A stretch of 64,000 nt of DNA from Streptomyces sp. V1I1 (GCF_030817355.1 NZ_JAUSZH010000001.1:6138501-6202500), one strand, 5' to 3'; numbered from the stretch's first letter, positions 9,066 through 18,215 are shown. Numbers and translations: made by a program. The notes: a model not told the origin generated them from the sequence alone.

Positions 9066-9863
9066 ATGAGCGGTGTCATGAAGCGTATGGGGATGATCTT
9101 CCGCGCGAAGGCAAACAAGGCCCTTGACAGGGCCGAGGATCCGCGCGAGACCCTCGATTACTCGTACCAGAAGCAGCTGGAACTGCTGCAGAAGGTGCGC
9201 CGCGGAGTCGCCGACGTGGCGACCTCCCGTAAGCGGCTCGAGCTGCAGCTGAACCAGTTGCAGGGACAGTCGACCAAGCTGGAGGACCAGGGCCGCAAGG
9301 CACTGGCGCTCGGCCGCGAGGACCTGGCCCGTGAGGCGCTGTCCCGCCGTGCCGCGCTCCAGCAGCAGGTCACCGACCTGGAGACGCAGCACCAGACGCT
9401 GCAGGGCGAGGAGGAGAAGCTCACTCTCGCCGCCCAGCGGCTTCAGGCCAAGGTCGACGCCTTCCGTACGAAGAAGGAGACCATCAAGGCCACCTACACC
9501 GCGGCCCAGGCCCAGACCCGGATCGGCGAGGCCTTCTCCGGCATCTCCGAGGAGATGGGCGACGTCGGCCTGGCGATCCAGCGGGCCGAGGACAAGACCG
9601 CCCAGCTGCAGGCCCGGGCCGGCGCGATCGACGAGCTGCTCGCCTCCGGCGCCCTGGACGACCCGTCCGGGATGGCCAAGGACGACATCGCCGCCGAGCT
9701 GGACCGCATCTCCGGTGGTACTGATGTAGAGCTGGAACTGCAGCGGATGAAGGCCGAGCTCGCGGGCGGCTCGACCCCGAAGCAGGCCATCGAAGGCGGC
9801 ACGACCGATCAGCAGGACGCTGCTCCGCAGCAGAACACCCCGCACAAGTTCGACAAGCAGTAG
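9066..9863 (+). CDS. pspA: Phage-shock-protein A family coiled-coil protein
   Basis: 265 residues, nearly all alpha-helical coiled coil, starting MSGVMKRMGMIFRAKANKAL, the amphipathic N-terminal helix typical of PspA/IM30/Vipp1. These proteins bind stressed membranes as large oligomeric rods or rings of the ESCRT-III fold. The Gln-rich C-terminal tail is probably disordered. A GGGGG-containing site precedes the ATG. The next gene, 9 bases on, is the PspAA partner. No pspBC-like genes are adjacent, as is normal in actinobacteria. The roughly 290 bases upstream hold no other gene and must carry the promoter, which I could not place with confidence. Confidence 0.95.
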   Translation: MSGVMKRMGMIFRAKANKALDRAEDPRETLDYSYQKQLELLQKVRRGVADVATSRKRLELQLNQLQGQSTKLEDQGRKALALGREDLAREALSRRAALQQQVTDLETQHQTLQGEEEKLTLAAQRLQAKVDAFRTKKETIKATYTAAQAQTRIGEAFSGISEEMGDVGLAIQRAEDKTAQLQARAGAIDELLASGALDDPSGMAKDDIAAELDRISGGTDVELELQRMKAELAGGSTPKQAIEGGTTDQQDAAPQQNTPHKFDKQ

Positions 9864-9872
9864 GGACTCGTC

Positions 9873-10151
9873 ATGATCGTACGGATCATGGGGGAGGGGC
9901 AGCTGAAGCTGGCGGACAGCCACTTCAGCGAGCTGAACAAGCTGGACGACGAGCTGCTGGCCGAGATGGAGAGCGGCGACGGCCCCGGCTTTCGCCAGAC
10001 GCTCCACGCGCTCCTGGAGAAGGTCCGCGAGCTCGGCGAGCCGCTGCCGGACGACTCCCTGGAGCCGTCCGAGCTGATCCTCCCGGCTCCGGACGCGACT
10101 CTCGAGGACGTACGGCAGTTGCTCGGCGACGACGGCCTGATCCCTGGCTGA
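9873..10151 (+). CDS. pspAA: PspA-associated protein PspAA
   Basis: 92 residues, soluble, starting MIVRIMGEGQLKLAD and ending in an acidic segment (LEDVRQLLGDDGLIPG). Its size and position directly after pspA fit the PspAA family, which is found beside PspA in actinobacteria and archaea and is thought to modulate it. The gene starts 9 bases after the pspA stop, so the two share an mRNA. A hairpin closes the operon. Confidence 0.9.
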   Translation: MIVRIMGEGQLKLADSHFSELNKLDDELLAEMESGDGPGFRQTLHALLEKVRELGEPLPDDSLEPSELILPAPDATLEDVRQLLGDDGLIPG

Positions 10152-10172
10152 CACTCGCACTCCAACAGACAG

Positions 10173-10209
10173 CGGCGCCCCGCTCCGGCCGGTCCGGAAC
10201 GGGGCGCCG
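10173..10209 (+). terminator. Hairpin terminator of pspA-pspAA
   Basis: Arms 10173-10182 and 10200-10209 (CGGCGCCCCG and its complement) enclose a further GC-rich inner stem. It lies about 20 bases after the pspAA stop and is followed by a short TTGTGTG run. Confidence 0.75.
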
Positions 10210-10272
10210 TTGTGTGTCCGCCGCTCCCTGGGAAGTACACGGCCGTCGCGACACGCCGTACCGTTGCTGGAT

Positions 10273-11493
10273 GTGACCTTTACTGCCACCGGGTTCGCCC
10301 GCACCCAGCGCTGGCTCCGTGCGCATCCGCTGGCGTTCGACGGCGCCCTAGCCGTGGCGGTACTGCTCTGCATGCTCGTCGGCTCCTTCGCCGACCCGAA
10401 CGGACCGCACGGTCCGCAGTTCGGGAGCCGTACCCCCGAACTGCGCAGTGTGGTGCTGATGGTCCTGGTCTCCGGCGCCCTCGTCTTCCGCCGGCGCAAC
10501 CCGATGGCCGTCCTCGTGTTCACCACCACGGTCTCCGTCGTCGAGCTGGTCGCGGGCGATCCGGCCGCCCCGGTCGCGATGAGCGCCGTGATCGCGCTCT
10601 ACACCGTCGCCTCCCGCACAGACCGGCCCACCACCTGGCGGGTCGGCCTGCTGACCATGGCCGTGCTGACCGGCGCCGCGACGTTCTTCGGCTCGACCCC
10701 CTGGTACACGCAGGAGAACCTCGGCATCTTCGCCTGGACCGGCATGGCGGGGGCAGCGGGAGACGCCGTACGCAGCCGCCGTGCCTTCGTCGACGCGATA
10801 CGGGAGCGGGCCGAGCGCGCCGAGCGCACCCGCGAGGAGGAGGCCCGCCGCCGGGTCGCCGAGGAGCGGCTGCGGATCGCCCGCGACCTCCACGATGTCG
10901 TCGCGCACCACATCGCCCTGGTCAATGTGCAGGCAGGCGTCGCCGCCCATGTCATGGACAGACGTCCCGACCAGGCCAAGGAAGCCCTCGCGCATGTACG
11001 GGAGGCCAGCCGCTCTGCGCTGAACGAACTGCGTGCCACGGTCGGCCTGCTCCGCCAGTCCGGCGACCCGGAGGCCCCCACCGAACCTGCCCCCGGCCTC
11101 GATGTGCTCGACGAGCTGGTCATCACCTTCCGGCAGGCCGGTCTGCCGGTCGAAGTGGCCCGCGCCGACGACGGCGTCCGGCTGCCCGCTGCCGTCGACC
11201 TCGCCGCGTACCGGATCATCCAGGAGGCGCTGACCAATGTGCAGAAGCACGCGGGCTCGGACGCGAAGGCCGAGGTGAGCGTGATCCGGGTCGGCCCGAC
11301 CCTGGAGGTCACCGTGCTGGACAACGGCGCGGAGGCGGACGGGCCGAAGGACGGCGGCGGCCACGGTCTGCTCGGCATGCGCGAGCGCGTCACCGCACTC
11401 GGCGGCGCCCTCACGGCCGGGCCCCGCCACGGCGGCGGCTTCCGTGTACAGGCGATACTTCCCCTCAAGGCACGTTCGGGGGAGGACAGATGA
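10273..11493 (+). CDS. Sensor histidine kinase of the NarL/DesK type
   Basis: 406 residues from GTG 10273. About five N-terminal membrane segments (residues 20-170) precede a coiled-coil linker. The HisKA_3 dimerisation box RIARDLHDVVAHH carries the phosphorylated His. The ATPase domain has QEALTNVQKHAG and GHGLLGMRERV. There is no extracellular sensor domain, so it probably senses within the membrane. Its stop overlaps the response regulator start as ATGA, so the pair is coupled. The signal is unknown; being just downstream of pspA suggests, but does not show, envelope stress. Confidence 0.93.
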   Translation: MTFTATGFARTQRWLRAHPLAFDGALAVAVLLCMLVGSFADPNGPHGPQFGSRTPELRSVVLMVLVSGALVFRRRNPMAVLVFTTTVSVVELVAGDPAAPVAMSAVIALYTVASRTDRPTTWRVGLLTMAVLTGAATFFGSTPWYTQENLGIFAWTGMAGAAGDAVRSRRAFVDAIRERAERAERTREEEARRRVAEERLRIARDLHDVVAHHIALVNVQAGVAAHVMDRRPDQAKEALAHVREASRSALNELRATVGLLRQSGDPEAPTEPAPGLDVLDELVITFRQAGLPVEVARADDGVRLPAAVDLAAYRIIQEALTNVQKHAGSDAKAEVSVIRVGPTLEVTVLDNGAEADGPKDGGGHGLLGMRERVTALGGALTAGPRHGGGFRVQAILPLKARSGEDR

Positions 11494-12176
11494 CGATCAG
11501 GGTGCTGCTCGCCGACGACCAGACACTGTTGCGCAGCGCGTTCCGGGTCCTGGTGGACTCCGAGCCCGACATGGAAGTGGTCGGGGAGGCCGCGGACGGT
11601 GCCGAAGCGGTCACCCTAGCCCGCTCCGCCAAGGCCGATGTCGTCCTGATGGACATCCGGATGCCCGGTACGGACGGTCTCGCCGCGACCCGCATGATCA
11701 GCGCGGACCCGGAGCTCACCCATGTACGCGTCGTCATGCTCACCACCTTCGAGGTGGACGAGTACGTGGTGCAGTCGCTGCGGGCCGGGGCCTCGGGCTT
11801 CCTCGGCAAGGGCGCCGAACCGGACGAGCTCCTCAACGCCATCCGTATCGCCGCGGCGGGCGAGGCGCTGCTGTCCCCGGTCGCGACCAAAGGGTTGATC
11901 GCCAAGTTCCTTGCGCAGGGCGGCACTTCGGACGAAGGGCCGGAGTCCCAGGCGTACTCCGAGCGGCTCGACGCGCTCACCGGGCGCGAGCGGGAAGTCC
12001 TCGTCCTGGTCGCCGGCGGCCACTCCAACGACGAGATCGCCGAGCGGCTCGAAGTCAGCCCGCTGACCGTCAAGACCCATGTGAACCGGGCGATGGCGAA
12101 ACTGGGCGCCCGTGACCGCGCCCAACTCGTGGTCACTGCGTACGAATCGGGCCTGGTACGCCCAAGGGTGGAGTGA
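11490..12176 (+). CDS. LuxR/NarL-family response regulator
   Basis: 228 residues. The receiver domain (1-120) has the acidic pair ADD, phospho-acceptor Asp in VLMDIRMPG, Thr in MLTTFE and a Lys in LGKGAEP. A LuxR helix-turn-helix lies at about 160-225 (LTGREREVLVLVAGG, then EVSPLTVKTHVNRAM). It is the cognate partner of the overlapping kinase gene, with a GGGGAGGA ribosome site inside the kinase 3' end. An RND exporter gene lies 150 bases downstream and is a candidate target. Confidence 0.94.
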   Translation: MTIRVLLADDQTLLRSAFRVLVDSEPDMEVVGEAADGAEAVTLARSAKADVVLMDIRMPGTDGLAATRMISADPELTHVRVVMLTTFEVDEYVVQSLRAGASGFLGKGAEPDELLNAIRIAAAGEALLSPVATKGLIAKFLAQGGTSDEGPESQAYSERLDALTGREREVLVLVAGGHSNDEIAERLEVSPLTVKTHVNRAMAKLGARDRAQLVVTAYESGLVRPRVE

Positions 12177-12326
12177 GCCGGCGGCTCGGCGTACTCCAGC
12201 TGCGGTATGCGCGAGATAAGGAACTGGACCTGCGGTCGAGGGGTGAGCCCCTTCGGATGGCTGATCGTATAAGCAGGGGCCGCCGAACATGCCCTCCTGC
12301 CTCGTAAGCCACAGAAGAGAGACCCT

Positions 12327-15300
12327 ATGTCCTGGCTGGCCAAATTCAGCCTGTCGCAACGGGCCTTGATCGGTCTGATGTCCATCGTCGCGATCGTCTT
12401 CGGAGCGATCGCCATCCCGCAGCTCAAGCAGCAGCTGCTGCCCTCCATCGAGCTCCCGATGGTGTCGGTGCTCGCCCCCTACCAGGGCGCGTCTCCCGAT
12501 GTGGTCGAGAAGCAGGTCGTCGAACCGCTCGAGAGCACGCTCAAGGCCGTCGACGGAATCAAGAGCATCACCTCCACGGCGAGCGAGGGCAACGCCGTGA
12601 TCATGGCCGGCTTCGAGTACGGGGACGGCACCAAGCAGCTCGTCGCCGACGTGCAGCAGGCCGTGAACCGGGCCCGCACCCAGCTCCCAGGAGATGTCGA
12701 CCCGCAGGTCGTCGCCGGTTCGACGGACGACATCCCGACCGTCGTCCTCGCCGTCACCTCCGGCAAGGACCAGCAGGCACTCGCCGACCAGCTGGAGCGC
12801 ACCGTCGTACCGGCGCTCGAGGAGATCGACGGCGTCGGCCAGGTCTCCATCGACGGCGTCCAGGACTTGCAGGTCTCCGTCACCCCCGACGACAAGAAGC
12901 TCGCGGCGGCCGGCCTGAACACCATGGCGCTCGCCGAGGCGCTGAAGGCGGGCGGCGCGACCATGCCGGCCGGCTCCTTCGCCGAGGACGGCAAGAGCCG
13001 CACGGTCCAGGTCGGCGGCGGCTTCACCACGCTGAAGCAGATCGAGGACCTGCGGATCGCGCCGACGCCGCCCGCGGACGGCAAGCCCGTACGTCTCGGT
13101 GACGTCGCCACGGTCAAGCAGGCGCCGTCGACCGCGGTCTCTCTGACGCGTACGAACGGCAAGCCGAGCCTCGCCGTCCTCGCCACCATGGACAACGACG
13201 GCAGCGCCGTCGCCATCTCCGACGCGGTCCGGGACAAGCTGCCCGGACTGCGCAAGGACCTGGGCTCCGGCGCCGAGCTGACCGTCGTCTCCGACCAGGG
13301 CCCGGCGGTCTCCAAGTCGATCTCCGGTCTGACCACCGAGGGCGCGCTCGGCCTGCTCTTCGCGGTGATCGTGATCCTGGTCTTCCTGGCCTCGCTCCGC
13401 TCCACCCTCGTCACCGCGGTCTCCATCCCGCTGTCGGTCGTCCTCGCGCTGATCGTGCTGTGGACCCGCGACCTGTCGCTCAACATGCTCACGCTGGGCG
13501 CGCTGACCATCGCGATCGGCCGGGTCGTCGACGACTCGATCGTGGTCCTGGAGAACATCAAGCGGCACCTCGGCTACGGCGAGGAGCGGCAGAGCGCGAT
13601 CATCACCGCGGTGAAGGAGGTCGCGGGCGCGGTCACCTCGTCCACCCTGACCACGGTCGCCGTCTTCCTGCCGATCGGCCTGACCGGCGGCATGATCGGC
13701 GAGCTGTTCGGCTCGTTCTCGCTGACCGTCACCGCGGCCCTGCTGGCCTCGCTGCTGGTGTCGCTGACCGTGGTGCCGGTGCTGTCGTTCTGGTTCCTGC
13801 GCGCGCCGAAGGCCGTTCGGGGCATCGACCCGGAGGAGGCCCGGCGCAAGGCGGAGGAGAAGGAGGCGCGCAGCCCGCTTCAGCGGCTGTACGTCCCGGT
13901 GCTGCGCTTCGCGACCCGGCGTCGCCTGACCAGTGTCGCGCTCGCGATCGTCATCCTGGTCGGCACCTTCGGCATGGCCCCGCTGCTCAAGACCAACTTC
14001 TTCGACCAGGGCGAGCAGGAGGTCATGTCGGTCAAGCAGGAGCTGGCCCCCGGTACCAGCCTGGAGGCGGCCGACGCCTCCGCGAAGAAGGTCGAGAAGG
14101 TCCTCGACGGCCTCGACGAGATCAAGGACTACCAGGTCACCGTCGGCTCCTCCGGCTTCATGGCGGCCTTCGGCGGCGGTACGGGCGCGAACCAGGCGTC
14201 GTACCAGCTGACCCTGAAGGACGCGGCTTCGTACGAGAAGACCCGTGACCGCATCGACGAGGAGCTCGGCAAGCTCGACGGCATCGGCGACACGACGATC
14301 GCGGCGGGCGACGGCTTCGGCAGCCAGGACCTGAGCGTCGTGGTGAAGGCGTCCGACGCGGACACGCTGAAGAAGGCGTCGGAGGCGGTACGGGCCGAGG
14401 TGGCGAAGCTCGACGACGTCACCGACGTACAGAGCGACCTGGCGCAGAGCATCCCGCGGATCTCGGTCAAGGCGAACGCGAAGGCGGCGGACGCGGGCTT
14501 CAACGAGACGACGCTGGGTCTGGCCGTCGGCCAGGCAGTGCGCGGCACCCCGTCGGGCAAGGCGATCCTGGACGACACCGAGCGCGACGTCGTGATCACC
14601 TCGGCGGAGCCGGCGCGGACGCTGGCGCAGCTGCGGGCGCTGCCCCTGGGCCCGGTGAAGCTCGGCGACATCGCGGACGTGAAGCTGGTGCCGGGACCGG
14701 TCTCGATGACCCGGATCGACGGCTCGCGGGCCGCGACGATCTCGGCGAAGCCGACGGGCGACAACACGGGCGCGGTCAGCGCCTCGCTGCAGAGCAAGCT
14801 GAAGTCCGTCGACCTGCCGGAGGGCGCGACGGCCTCCATCGGCGGTGTCTCGGAGGACCAGGACGAGGCGTTCGCCTCGCTGGGGCTCGCGATGCTGGCG
14901 GCGATCGCGATCGTGTTCATGCTGCTTGTGACGACGTTCCGCTCGCTGATCCAGCCGCTGATCCTGCTGGTCTCGATCCCGTTCGCCGCGACCGGCGCCC
15001 TGGGGCTGCTCATCGCCACCGGCACCCCGATGGGTGTCCCGGCGATGATCGGCATGCTGATGCTCATCGGCATCGTGGTCACCAACGCGATCGTGCTGAT
15101 CGACCTGATCAACCAGTACCGCTCGCGGGGCCTGGGTGTGGTGGAAGCGGTCATCGAGGGCGGCCGCCACCGGCTGCGCCCGATCCTGATGACGGCGCTC
15201 GCGACGATCTTCGCGCTGCTCCCGATGGCACTGGGCGTCACGGGCGAGGGCGGCTTCATCGCCAAGCCGCTGGCGGTGGTGGTGATCGGCGGTCTGATCA

Positions 15301-15467
15301 CCTCGACGCTGCTGACCCTGCTGCTGGTGCCGACGCTGTACGCGATGGTGGAGCTGCGGAAGGAGCGCCGCGCGAAGAAGAAGGCGGCGAAGCGCCTGAA
15401 GACGTCGGGAGGTGAGCCCACCGCGACCCCGAAGGACGCGGAGGAGCCGGCCCCGGCCAACGCATAA
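12327..15467 (+). CDS. RND-family efflux permease (AcrB/HAE1-like)
   Basis: 1046 residues, the typical length. Twelve membrane helices are arranged as 1+5 twice, with two large extracellular loops (about 35-330 and 560-850). Helix 4 carries the Asp pair of the proton relay (GRVVDDSIVVLENIKRH). The C-terminus is a charged Lys-rich tail ending in Pro, Ala and Glu. There is no adjacent membrane-fusion protein or outer-membrane channel, as expected for a Gram-positive. The 150-base gap upstream contains a CGTATAAGC stretch that could be a -10 region. The substrate is unknown. Confidence 0.94.
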   Translation: MSWLAKFSLSQRALIGLMSIVAIVFGAIAIPQLKQQLLPSIELPMVSVLAPYQGASPDVVEKQVVEPLESTLKAVDGIKSITSTASEGNAVIMAGFEYGDGTKQLVADVQQAVNRARTQLPGDVDPQVVAGSTDDIPTVVLAVTSGKDQQALADQLERTVVPALEEIDGVGQVSIDGVQDLQVSVTPDDKKLAAAGLNTMALAEALKAGGATMPAGSFAEDGKSRTVQVGGGFTTLKQIEDLRIAPTPPADGKPVRLGDVATVKQAPSTAVSLTRTNGKPSLAVLATMDNDGSAVAISDAVRDKLPGLRKDLGSGAELTVVSDQGPAVSKSISGLTTEGALGLLFAVIVILVFLASLRSTLVTAVSIPLSVVLALIVLWTRDLSLNMLTLGALTIAIGRVVDDSIVVLENIKRHLGYGEERQSAIITAVKEVAGAVTSSTLTTVAVFLPIGLTGGMIGELFGSFSLTVTAALLASLLVSLTVVPVLSFWFLRAPKAVRGIDPEEARRKAEEKEARSPLQRLYVPVLRFATRRRLTSVALAIVILVGTFGMAPLLKTNFFDQGEQEVMSVKQELAPGTSLEAADASAKKVEKVLDGLDEIKDYQVTVGSSGFMAAFGGGTGANQASYQLTLKDAASYEKTRDRIDEELGKLDGIGDTTIAAGDGFGSQDLSVVVKASDADTLKKASEAVRAEVAKLDDVTDVQSDLAQSIPRISVKANAKAADAGFNETTLGLAVGQAVRGTPSGKAILDDTERDVVITSAEPARTLAQLRALPLGPVKLGDIADVKLVPGPVSMTRIDGSRAATISAKPTGDNTGAVSASLQSKLKSVDLPEGATASIGGVSEDQDEAFASLGLAMLAAIAIVFMLLVTTFRSLIQPLILLVSIPFAATGALGLLIATGTPMGVPAMIGMLMLIGIVVTNAIVLIDLINQYRSRGLGVVEAVIEGGRHRLRPILMTALATIFALLPMALGVTGEGGFIAKPLAVVVIGGLITSTLLTLLLVPTLYAMVELRKERRAKKKAAKRLKTSGGEPTATPKDAEEPAPANA

Positions 15468-15476
15468 CGCTTTACG

Positions 15477-15524
15477 CCGGCCGCCCGGCCCGGACCCCTT
15501 CGGGGGCCCGGGCCGGGCGGCCGG
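15477..15524 (+). terminator. Strong GC-rich hairpin terminator
   Basis: A stem of about 20 bp, with one small irregularity and a TTCG loop, spans 15477-15524 between the RND gene and the convergent acetyltransferase. It can serve both strands and is followed on the plus strand by TTTGTG. Confidence 0.85.
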
Positions 15525-15567
15525 TTTGTGAGGCGGAGGCGCGGGGCCCCGGGGCAGGTGCCCAGGC

Positions 15568-16068
15568 TCAGCCCAGGGACTTGTGCAGCACGATGCACGG
15601 GCGGCCGTGCTCGACGTCCTTGCGGCGGGCCAGCTCCCGCCAGCCCTGGGACTTCCAGAAGCGCAGCGCCGGCTCGTGGTTCTCCAGAACCGCGAGGCGC
15701 AGCCCCTCTCGGCCCTCGTTGCGGAAGCGTTGTTCCGTCATGTCGGCCAGCGCGTGGCCGATGCCCTTGCGGTGCAGGTCGCCGTGGATCATCAGCATGC
15801 CGATCCAGGGCAGGCCGTCCACCGGATGGCGGTCGAGCAGGGACAGGATCCCGTTGAGCCGGCCCTGTGGATCCCGGGCGAGCAGGATCTCGGCGCCCTC
15901 CATGCCGGCCTCCTTGCGCAGGTCCGCCTCCACCCGGTCGGCGCGGATGTTCTCGGGGTCGTACTCACCCGCAGCCCGCCAGTACTCCGGATTGCTCGCG
16001 TACAGGTCCACCACCTCGGCGATCTCCCGAGGGGAGAACCGCAGGGGGGAAAGAAAGAACGTGGACAT
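15568..16068 (-). CDS. GNAT-family N-acetyltransferase
   Basis: 166 residues with GNAT features: the acetyl-CoA loop HRKGIGHALADMTEQRF (Q/RxxGxG/A type) and a C-terminal LAVLENHEPALRFWKSQGW. The substrate may be an amino group of a small molecule or protein and cannot be told from sequence. It is transcribed divergently from the hydrolase gene, with 65 bases between the two starts. No operon partner is visible. Confidence 0.92.
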   Translation of the reverse strand: MSTFFLSPLRFSPREIAEVVDLYASNPEYWRAAGEYDPENIRADRVEADLRKEAGMEGAEILLARDPQGRLNGILSLLDRHPVDGLPWIGMLMIHGDLHRKGIGHALADMTEQRFRNEGREGLRLAVLENHEPALRFWKSQGWRELARRKDVEHGRPCIVLHKSLG

Positions 16069-16133
16069 GCGGGTCAGGGTATACAGACGCCACGATGGGC
16101 TTGTCGGCCTGCCGCACCTGTAAGGAGCCCCGC

Positions 16134-16832
16134 ATGGCGACGTATGTGCTCATCCCCGGTGCCGACGGTCGCGCCTGGTACTGGCACCGAGTCGTGCCGA
16201 TGCTGCGCGAACGGGGGCACGCTGTCATCGCCGTCGACCTGCCGAGCGACAACACCGCCGGCCTCGCCGAGCACGTCGACGCCGTCATCGGCGCGATCGG
16301 TGACAAGGCCTCCGCACCCGGCCTCGTCCTCGTCGCCCAGTCCCTCGCCGGCTTCATCGCCCCCTTGGTCTGCGAGCGCACCCCCGTCGAGCAGCTGATC
16401 CTCGTCAACCCCATGATCCCGGCCCCCGGCGAGACCGCGGGGGAGTGGTGGGACAACACCGGCCGTGCCGAGGCCGCCAGGGCCTTCGCGGCCGAGGAGG
16501 GGCGCGACCCCAACGCCGGATTCGACCTGGTCGTCGACTTCTTCCACGACGTACCGCAGGACGTCACCGACGAGGCGATGTCTGCCGAGGCGTCCGGCCC
16601 CGCGGAAGCCCTGTTCACCGAGCCGTGGCCCCTCCAGACCTGGCCGGACGTCCCCACCCGCTTGCTCCAGGCACGCGACGACCGGTTCTTCCCGCTCTCG
16701 TTCCAGCGGCGTGTCGCCGCGGAGCGCCTGGACGGCGTCCCCGTCGAGGACCTGCCCGGCGGGCACCTTGTCGCGCTGAGCCATCCGGTAGAGCTGGCCG
16801 ACCTGATCTGCCGCACCGAGGCCTCGCCCTAG
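16134..16832 (+). CDS. Alpha/beta hydrolase
   Basis: 232 residues starting MATYVLIPGADGRAWYW after a TAAGGAG site. The nucleophile elbow is LVAQSLAGF (AxSxAG, a variant of GxSxG), the acid is probably in QARDDRFFP, and the His is in LPGGHLVALSHP. This resembles small soluble esterase-like or hydroxynitrile-lyase-type alpha/beta hydrolases. No signal peptide is present. The substrate is unknown. A hairpin separates it from convergent nadA. Confidence 0.9.
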   Translation: MATYVLIPGADGRAWYWHRVVPMLRERGHAVIAVDLPSDNTAGLAEHVDAVIGAIGDKASAPGLVLVAQSLAGFIAPLVCERTPVEQLILVNPMIPAPGETAGEWWDNTGRAEAARAFAAEEGRDPNAGFDLVVDFFHDVPQDVTDEAMSAEASGPAEALFTEPWPLQTWPDVPTRLLQARDDRFFPLSFQRRVAAERLDGVPVEDLPGGHLVALSHPVELADLICRTEASP

Positions 16833-16872
16833 CCGGGGAGGCGTCGTCTCGTAGGGGCCGAAGCGATACAAA

Positions 16873-16905
16873 GGGGCGCCCCGGTCGACACGACCGCGGC
16901 GCCCC
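16873..16905. terminator. Bidirectional hairpin terminator
   Basis: The inverted repeat GGGGCGCC...GGCGCCCC, extended inward by CGGTCG/CGACCG, lies between the convergent hydrolase and nadA genes. It can terminate both. Confidence 0.75.
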
Positions 16906-16927
16906 CCATCCCCCTCGGTGGTACGTC

Positions 16928-18118
16928 CTACGGCAGCGCGAGCATCCGCTCCAGCGCCAGCTTCGCGAAGCTCTCCGTCTCCTTGTCGACCTGGATCCGG
17001 TTCACCAGATTGCCCTCCGCCAGCGACTCCAGCGTCCACACCAGGTGCGGCAGGTCGATGCGGTTCATCGTCGAGCAGAAGCAGACCGTCTTGTCGAGGA
17101 AAACGATCTCCTTGTCGGGGTGCGCGTTCGCGACCCGGCGGACCAGGTTGAGCTCGGTGCCGATCGCCCACTTGGAGCCGGCCGGGGCCGCCTGAAGCGT
17201 CTTGATGATGTACTCCGTCGACCCGACGTAGTCCGCGGCGCTCACGACCTCGTGCTTGCACTCCGGGTGCACCAGGACGTTCACGCCCTCAATCCGCTCC
17301 CGCACATCGTTGACCGAGTCCAGCGAGAAGCGACCGTGCACCGAGCAGTGCCCGCGCCACAGGATCATCTTGGCGTTCCGCAGCTGCTCGACGGTCAGTC
17401 CGCCATTCGGCTTGTGCGGGTTGTAGAGGACGCAGTCGTCGAGCGACATGCCCATGTCCCGTACGGCGGTGTTCCGTCCGAGGTGCTGGTCAGGCAGGAA
17501 CAGCACCTTCTCGCCCTGCTCGAAGGCCCAGTCCAGTGCGCGCTTCGCGTTCGACGAGGTGCAGATCGTCCCGCCGTGCTTGCCGGTGAAGGCCTTGATG
17601 TCCGCGGAGGAGTTCATGTACGAAACGGGCACGACCTGCTCGGCTATGCCGGCCTCGGTCAGCACGTCCCAGCACTCCGCGACCTGCTCGGCCGTCGCCA
17701 TGTCGGCCATCGAGCAGCCGGCGGCCAGGTCGGGCAGCACTACCTTCTGGTCGTCGGAGGTCAGGATGTCCGCGGACTCGGCCATGAAGTGCACACCGCA
17801 GAAGACGATGTACTCGGCCTCCGGCCGCGCCGCGGCGTCCTTGGCAAGCTTGAAGGAGTCCCCGGTGACGTCGGCGAACTGGATGACCTCGTCACGCTGG
17901 TAGTGGTGGCCGAGGACGAAGACCTTGTCCCCGAGCTTCTCCTTGGCTGCGCGGGCGCGCTCCACCAGGTCCGGGTCGGACGGGGACGGCAGGTCGCCGG
18001 GGCACTCGACACCGCGCTCGCTCCTGGGGTCGGCTTCGCGGCCGAGCAGCAGCAGGGCGAGCGGCGTCGGCTGGACGTCGAGCTCCGGGCGGGCTTGGGC
18101 GGTGGTCACGACACGCAC
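16928..18118 (-). CDS. nadA: Quinolinate synthase
   Basis: 396 residues. It condenses iminoaspartate with dihydroxyacetone phosphate to quinolinate, the second step of de novo NAD synthesis. The three [4Fe-4S] ligand cysteines are visible in VFCGVHFMAES, LVHPECKHEV and KTVCFCSTMNR, and FVLGHHYQRDE is the conserved N-terminal motif. The gene stands alone: nadB and nadC are not adjacent. It starts at 18118 and is divergent from erpA, a Fe-S insertion gene. The shared upstream region holds three related palindromes, the nearest 28 bases from the start codon, consistent with repression of NAD synthesis. Confidence 0.97.
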   Translation of the reverse strand: MRVVTTAQARPELDVQPTPLALLLLGREADPRSERGVECPGDLPSPSDPDLVERARAAKEKLGDKVFVLGHHYQRDEVIQFADVTGDSFKLAKDAAARPEAEYIVFCGVHFMAESADILTSDDQKVVLPDLAAGCSMADMATAEQVAECWDVLTEAGIAEQVVPVSYMNSSADIKAFTGKHGGTICTSSNAKRALDWAFEQGEKVLFLPDQHLGRNTAVRDMGMSLDDCVLYNPHKPNGGLTVEQLRNAKMILWRGHCSVHGRFSLDSVNDVRERIEGVNVLVHPECKHEVVSAADYVGSTEYIIKTLQAAPAGSKWAIGTELNLVRRVANAHPDKEIVFLDKTVCFCSTMNRIDLPHLVWTLESLAEGNLVNRIQVDKETESFAKLALERMLALP

Positions 18119-18145
18119 CCTTTCTCTTCTGCAGACAGACCTTCT

Positions 18146-18215
18146 CGTCTATTTGACGCTATCTATCATAACCCCTTCACGTCACTTTGACGATGGCGAT
18201 AGCGTCGATGTGACG
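18146..18215. promoter_or_regulatory. Three-copy palindromic operator between nadA and erpA
   Basis: The pattern CGTC-N5-GACG occurs three times: 18146-18158 (centre TATTT), 18180-18192 (centre ACTTT, a perfect CGTCA/TGACG palindrome) and 18203-18215 (centre GATGT). A possible nadA -10 (TATGAT on the minus strand, 18165-18170) lies between the first two copies. GTC-N5-GAC symmetry suggests a dimeric repressor. NrtR-type NAD regulators are one candidate family, but this assignment is inference. Confidence 0.6.

Noticed and set aside
8774..9118. Upstream extension of the DUF3043 reading frame to an ATG at 9118
   Set aside because: The extra 115 codons lack third-position GC bias and homologous character, and they run through the pspA promoter and start.
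9016..10169. 12-bp inverted repeat (TCTGTTGGAGTG at 9016-9027; complement at 10158-10169) flanking pspA-pspAA, like a small mobile cassette
   Set aside because: No target duplication, no transposase and the operon is core in Streptomyces; a 12-bp match over this length is probably chance.
11616..15170. 1184-residue minus-strand open frame opposite the RND gene
   Set aside because: Antisense shadow of the RND permease, with low-complexity Arg/Asp/His composition.
16928..18118. A nadABC operon around nadA
   Set aside because: No nadB or nadC gene is present on either side; nadA is alone.
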